From Flavobacterium chilense (GTDB taxonomy: Bacteria; Bacteroidota; Bacteroidia; Flavobacteriales; Flavobacteriaceae): DNA of 64,000 nt. Of this stretch, positions 61,199 through 64,000 are shown in pieces. Position 1 is the first letter of the stretch. Every line of letters starts with the position of its first letter. The DNA is taken from assembly GCF_001602525.1 (NCBI RefSeq), contig NZ_LSYT01000004.1, positions 346,882 through 410,881 on the forward strand, in the 5' to 3' direction. The notes beneath the pieces are model-generated. The model made no database searches. It was not told the DNA's origin and worked only from the letters and a program-made list of their open reading frames with translations. The translations under genes and the position numbers were made by a program.

Positions 61199-62115
61199 TG
61201 ATAAAAGAAAAAATGCTTCCGATTACTGCTAAAATCAAAGAATTCAAAATCATTTTTGCCGGAATATTATTTTCCTTTTTATGGGCATCTGCATCCACAG
61301 CCACCAAAATTGGATTACATGCTGCTCAGCCTTTTGTGATTTCCATTTTCAGATTTATAATAGCCGGAAGCATTATGCTTTTAATTTCACATATCGTAAT
61401 GGCAAAACGATTTCCACAAAAAAAAGAATGGATCCAAATCAGTATTTATGGTTTGTTCAATATTACTTTTTATCTGGGATTGTATGTCATTGCCATGCAA
61501 AAAGTATCCGCCGGTTTGGGAAGTTTAGCTGTAGCAACTAATCCTGTTTTTATTGTTTTGATCTCAGCTGTTTGGTTATCGCATAAAATCAAGTTCAAAA
61601 ACATTCTTAGTTTAATCCTTTGTTTTATAGGTGTATTTTTAGCGGCTTATCCTTTATTACAAAGCAGTTTTGCAACTCCCGGCGGCATACTTATTTTAGT
61701 TACCAGCATGATTGCGTATTCATTAGGAACTATTTATTATTCCAGACAAAACTGGAACGGATTACACATTTTAACCATCAATGGGTGGCAAACTATTATT
61801 GGTGCTGTATTTCTGCTTCCGGTTTTATTTGTAACCTATCAATCTGAAAAGAATGTTTTTAATCGTGATTTTTGGTTTTCGACCTCATGGTTGGCAATTG
61901 CGGTTTCTATTGGCGCTGTTCAGTTTTGGCTGTATTTACTCAAAATCAATCCTATAAAAGCTTCGTATTGGCTTTTTCTGTGTCCGATTTTCGGATTTCT
62001 AATTGCCTATTTTATGGTAGATGAACCGCTTACTTTATATACGCTTTTTGGAGTTGTATTCGTCATCATCGGATTGTACACTACTCTTTCTTCTGAGAAA
62101 AAAATAAAAACATGA
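61198..62115 (+). CDS. EamA/DMT-family transporter
   Basis: Ten-segment membrane protein of 305 residues with two EamA repeats: FLWASASTATKIGLHAAQPFVISIFRF in the first, and TPGGILILVTSMIAYSLGTIYYSRQNW starting the second. Translational coupling to nagA suggests a task in amino-sugar metabolism, for example uptake or release of GlcNAc, ManNAc or a by-product. The family transports very different solutes, so no substrate is assigned. Confidence 0.88.
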   Translation: MIKEKMLPITAKIKEFKIIFAGILFSFLWASASTATKIGLHAAQPFVISIFRFIIAGSIMLLISHIVMAKRFPQKKEWIQISIYGLFNITFYLGLYVIAMQKVSAGLGSLAVATNPVFIVLISAVWLSHKIKFKNILSLILCFIGVFLAAYPLLQSSFATPGGILILVTSMIAYSLGTIYYSRQNWNGLHILTINGWQTIIGAVFLLPVLFVTYQSEKNVFNRDFWFSTSWLAIAVSIGAVQFWLYLLKINPIKASYWLFLCPIFGFLIAYFMVDEPLTLYTLFGVVFVIIGLYTTLSSEKKIKT

Positions 62116-62138
62116 ACTGAGCATATATTTTCTCTCGC

Positions 62139-62159
62139 AGATTTTTTTTTTAAAATCTG
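62139..62159. other. Short hairpin CAGATTTT/AAAATCTG
   Basis: Perfect 8-bp arms with a poly-T loop, located shortly after the DMT gene. Possibly a terminator; alternatively part of the adjacent repeat element. Confidence 0.4.
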
Positions 62160-62171
62160 TGGTTCTGAAAA

Positions 62172-62268
62172 TAAAACACTTAGAAAAGTAAATCACATAG
62201 CTATGTGAATTAATACAAGTGAAACGCCTGTGCAGGCAAAGAAAAGCTATGTCTCTATGTGTTAAAAT
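62172..62268. repeat. Dispersed repeat family A, copy 3 (shortened)
   Basis: About 97 bases with left end AAAACACTTAGAAAAGTAAA, internal CACATAGCTATGTG and CAAGTGAAACGCCTGTGCAG, and right end GCTATGTCTCTATGTGTTAA. It is the same layout as at 28.8 and 51.6 kb but shorter. It lies between the DMT gene and the NagB-PIG-L gene. Confidence 0.7.
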
Positions 62269-62312
62269 AATATGGATTAACAAATAAAAATAACCAAATA
62301 AAATTTATAAAA

Positions 62313-64000
62313 ATGGAAACTGATTTAGAAACCAAACCTGATATCAGCTATAAAAGTGCGGGAAAGTTTGAAGAAACCAGATTTGAGAAAATCCACAATG
62401 AAATCTTCAGAAATTCAGCAGAAGCTTCTATAATTGTAGCGCAGGAAATCGCGCAATTAATTAGATCTAAACAAGAAAAAAACAAAACTTGTGTATTAGG
62501 TTTAGCAACAGGTTCTTCTCCTATAAAAGTCTATGAAGAATTAGTGAGAATGCACAGAGAAGAAGGACTAAGTTTTAGCAATGTGATCACTTTCAATCTG
62601 GATGAATATTATCCAATGAGCAAAGAGAACAATCAGAGCTATCATTATTTCATGCATCAGCATCTTTTTAATCATATTGATATCAAACCCGAAAATGTTA
62701 ATATTCCCGACGGAACTGTACATATTGATGAACTGAATCAATATTGCATCGACTACGAAATGAATATTAAAAATGCCGGAGGACTCGATTTTCAATTATT
62801 AGGAATTGGACGTACAGGTCACGTAGGTTTCAACGAACCGGGATCACACATCAATTCAGGAACCCGAATCATTACACTGGATCATATTACAAGAGTAGAT
62901 GCTTCATCAGATTTTAACGGAATAGACAATGTTCCTAAAAGAGCGATCACGATGGGTGTTTCAACCATCATGAGATCTAAGCGTATTGTACTGATGGCCT
63001 GGGGACAAAACAAAGCCGATATCATCAAGAGAACCATTCAGGGCGATATCAGTTCAGAAGTTCCGGCAACCTTTTTACAAAATCATCCAAATGCGACCTT
63101 CGTATTGGATCAGTCTGCAGCATCAGAACTAACCCGTTTTAAAACCCCTTGGTTAGTAGGAGAATGCATCTGGACGCAAGAATTAAAAAGCAAAGCGATT
63201 GTTTGGTTGTGCCAAAAAACAAAACAATCCATATTAAAATTAACAGACAGAGATTACAACAACAACGGAATGTCTGATCTTTTGGCACAGGAAGGTTCTG
63301 CTTATGATCTGAACATTAATATGTTCAACGTTTTGCAGCATACCATTACAGGATGGCCGGGTGGAAAACCCAATACCGATGATTCGCATCGTCCGGAAAG
63401 AGCCAATCCGTCAAAAAAACGAGTGATCCTTTTTAGTCCGCATCCTGATGATGATGTGATTTCTATGGGAGGAACTTTTTCAAAATTGATAAAACAAGGC
63501 CATGATGTACATGTTGTATATCAAACCTCCGGAAATATAGCTGTTACAGACGACGAAGCCTTAAAATTTGCTGAGGTATCGAGTGATTTTATAACAGATG
63601 AAAAAACAAAAATCAACTTCAAATCAGTCATTGAGTTTTTAAACAACAAATCCGAGAATCAGATTGATTCTCTGGAAGTTCGAAAATTAAAAGGATTGAT
63701 CCGAAGAAGAGAGTCTTATGCCGCAACGAGATACATCGGACTCAAAGATGAGAATACACACTTTTTAGACCTTCCGTTTTACGAAACAGGACAGGTTAAA
63801 AAGAATCCTCTGGGAGCAGAAGACATTGCGATTGTAAAAGAAATTATCGACAGAATAAAACCACATCAGGTTTTTGCAGCAGGAGATCTTGCCGATCCGC
63901 ACGGAACCCATGAAGTATGTCTGAACGCGATTTTTGCAGCCATGAAAGAACTCAAACATCAAAAATACATGGATGATTGCTGGTTATGGTTGTACAGAGG
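62313..64000 (+). CDS. nagB: Glucosamine-6-phosphate deaminase fused to PIG-L deacetylase domain (partial)
   Basis: The first 562 codons are visible and the gene runs off the right edge. Residues about 20-290 are a NagB domain that turns GlcN-6-P into fructose-6-P and ammonia: VLGLATGSSPIKVYEEL, VITFNLDEYYPMS (catalytic Asp), GIGRTGHVGFNEPGS (His relay) and the Thr-rich GVSTIMRSKRIVLMAWG. Residues from about 370 are a PIG-L/LmbE domain with FSPHPDDDVISMGG (zinc motif HPDDD at 377-381). Long NagB proteins of about 640 residues with this C-terminal domain are typical of Bacteroidota. It is the last step of sialic-acid catabolism here. Confidence 0.93.
   Translation, partial: METDLETKPDISYKSAGKFEETRFEKIHNEIFRNSAEASIIVAQEIAQLIRSKQEKNKTCVLGLATGSSPIKVYEELVRMHREEGLSFSNVITFNLDEYYPMSKENNQSYHYFMHQHLFNHIDIKPENVNIPDGTVHIDELNQYCIDYEMNIKNAGGLDFQLLGIGRTGHVGFNEPGSHINSGTRIITLDHITRVDASSDFNGIDNVPKRAITMGVSTIMRSKRIVLMAWGQNKADIIKRTIQGDISSEVPATFLQNHPNATFVLDQSAASELTRFKTPWLVGECIWTQELKSKAIVWLCQKTKQSILKLTDRDYNNNGMSDLLAQEGSAYDLNINMFNVLQHTITGWPGGKPNTDDSHRPERANPSKKRVILFSPHPDDDVISMGGTFSKLIKQGHDVHVVYQTSGNIAVTDDEALKFAEVSSDFITDEKTKINFKSVIEFLNNKSENQIDSLEVRKLKGLIRRRESYAATRYIGLKDENTHFLDLPFYETGQVKKNPLGAEDIAIVKEIIDRIKPHQVFAAGDLADPHGTHEVCLNAIFAAMKELKHQKYMDDCWLWLYR

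Noticed and set aside
1..64000. tRNA, rRNA, CRISPR arrays or insertion sequences
   Set aside because: I looked for transposase-like frames, tRNA-like cloverleaf ends and regular short repeats on both strands and found none that I could support.

Overview
The window is low-GC, gene-dense DNA from a Bacteroidota bacterium, most likely Flavobacterium or a close relative. The evidence is SusC/SusD proteins, type IX secretion (T9SS) sorting domains, SprB repeats, starts without Shine-Dalgarno sequences, and TTTG / TAnnTTTG promoters. No rRNA, tRNA, CRISPR array or intact insertion sequence was seen.

1-8.9 kb, all on the minus strand: a tripartite RND efflux pump (adaptor, AcrB-type pump, truncated TolC-type lipoprotein), a LytS/LytTR two-component pair, a FabH-type ketoacyl-ACP synthase III and a universal stress protein. 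9.0-11.9 kb: a phage-like immunity module with an S24-type repressor, two matching 18-bp operators over a strong promoter, and small divergent genes including a DUF3164-like protein. No transposase, integrase or structural phage gene remains.

12.4-24.5 kb is the most unusual block. A pair of 21-bp-phased direct repeats (LytTR-operator-like) lies upstream of three tandem tail-collar proteins. A terminator hairpin follows, then a tightly packed set: a leaderless periplasmic-binding-fold protein, a formyltransferase, a 2330-residue SprB-repeat T9SS adhesin and an outer-membrane beta-barrel. It reads as a domesticated surface-structure locus, not as a prophage.

24.6-32.8 kb: two DNA glycosylases (Aag type and Mug type), then a TetR-controlled YbhGFSR-like ABC efflux operon. 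Identical TetR-operator-like palindromes stand before tetR and before the TolC gene. The two ATPases carry complementary defects, which predicts an asymmetric heterodimer. 33.0-36.5 kb: a trypsin-like protease fused to a NUC1 (DRGH) nuclease, convergent with two small DUF proteins. 36.9-42.4 kb: an AraC regulator with a Rossmann reductase and membrane proteins, then a TetR/HMA-like/MFS efflux unit.

42.6-64 kb is a sialic-acid utilisation locus: ROK regulator, SusC/SusD, Neu5Ac lyase, mutarotase, MFS transporter, sialate O-acetylesterase, AGE-type epimerase, T9SS sialidase with two LamG domains, GlcNAc-6-P deacetylase, DMT transporter and a NagB/PIG-L fusion that runs off the window. Secreted enzymes release and de-O-acetylate sialic acid, SusCD and inner-membrane carriers import it, and lyase, epimerase, NagA and NagB feed it to glycolysis. 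A GlcNAc kinase is needed and is not visible here. Several intergenic gaps of the 28-62 kb part hold copies of a dispersed inverted-repeat element.
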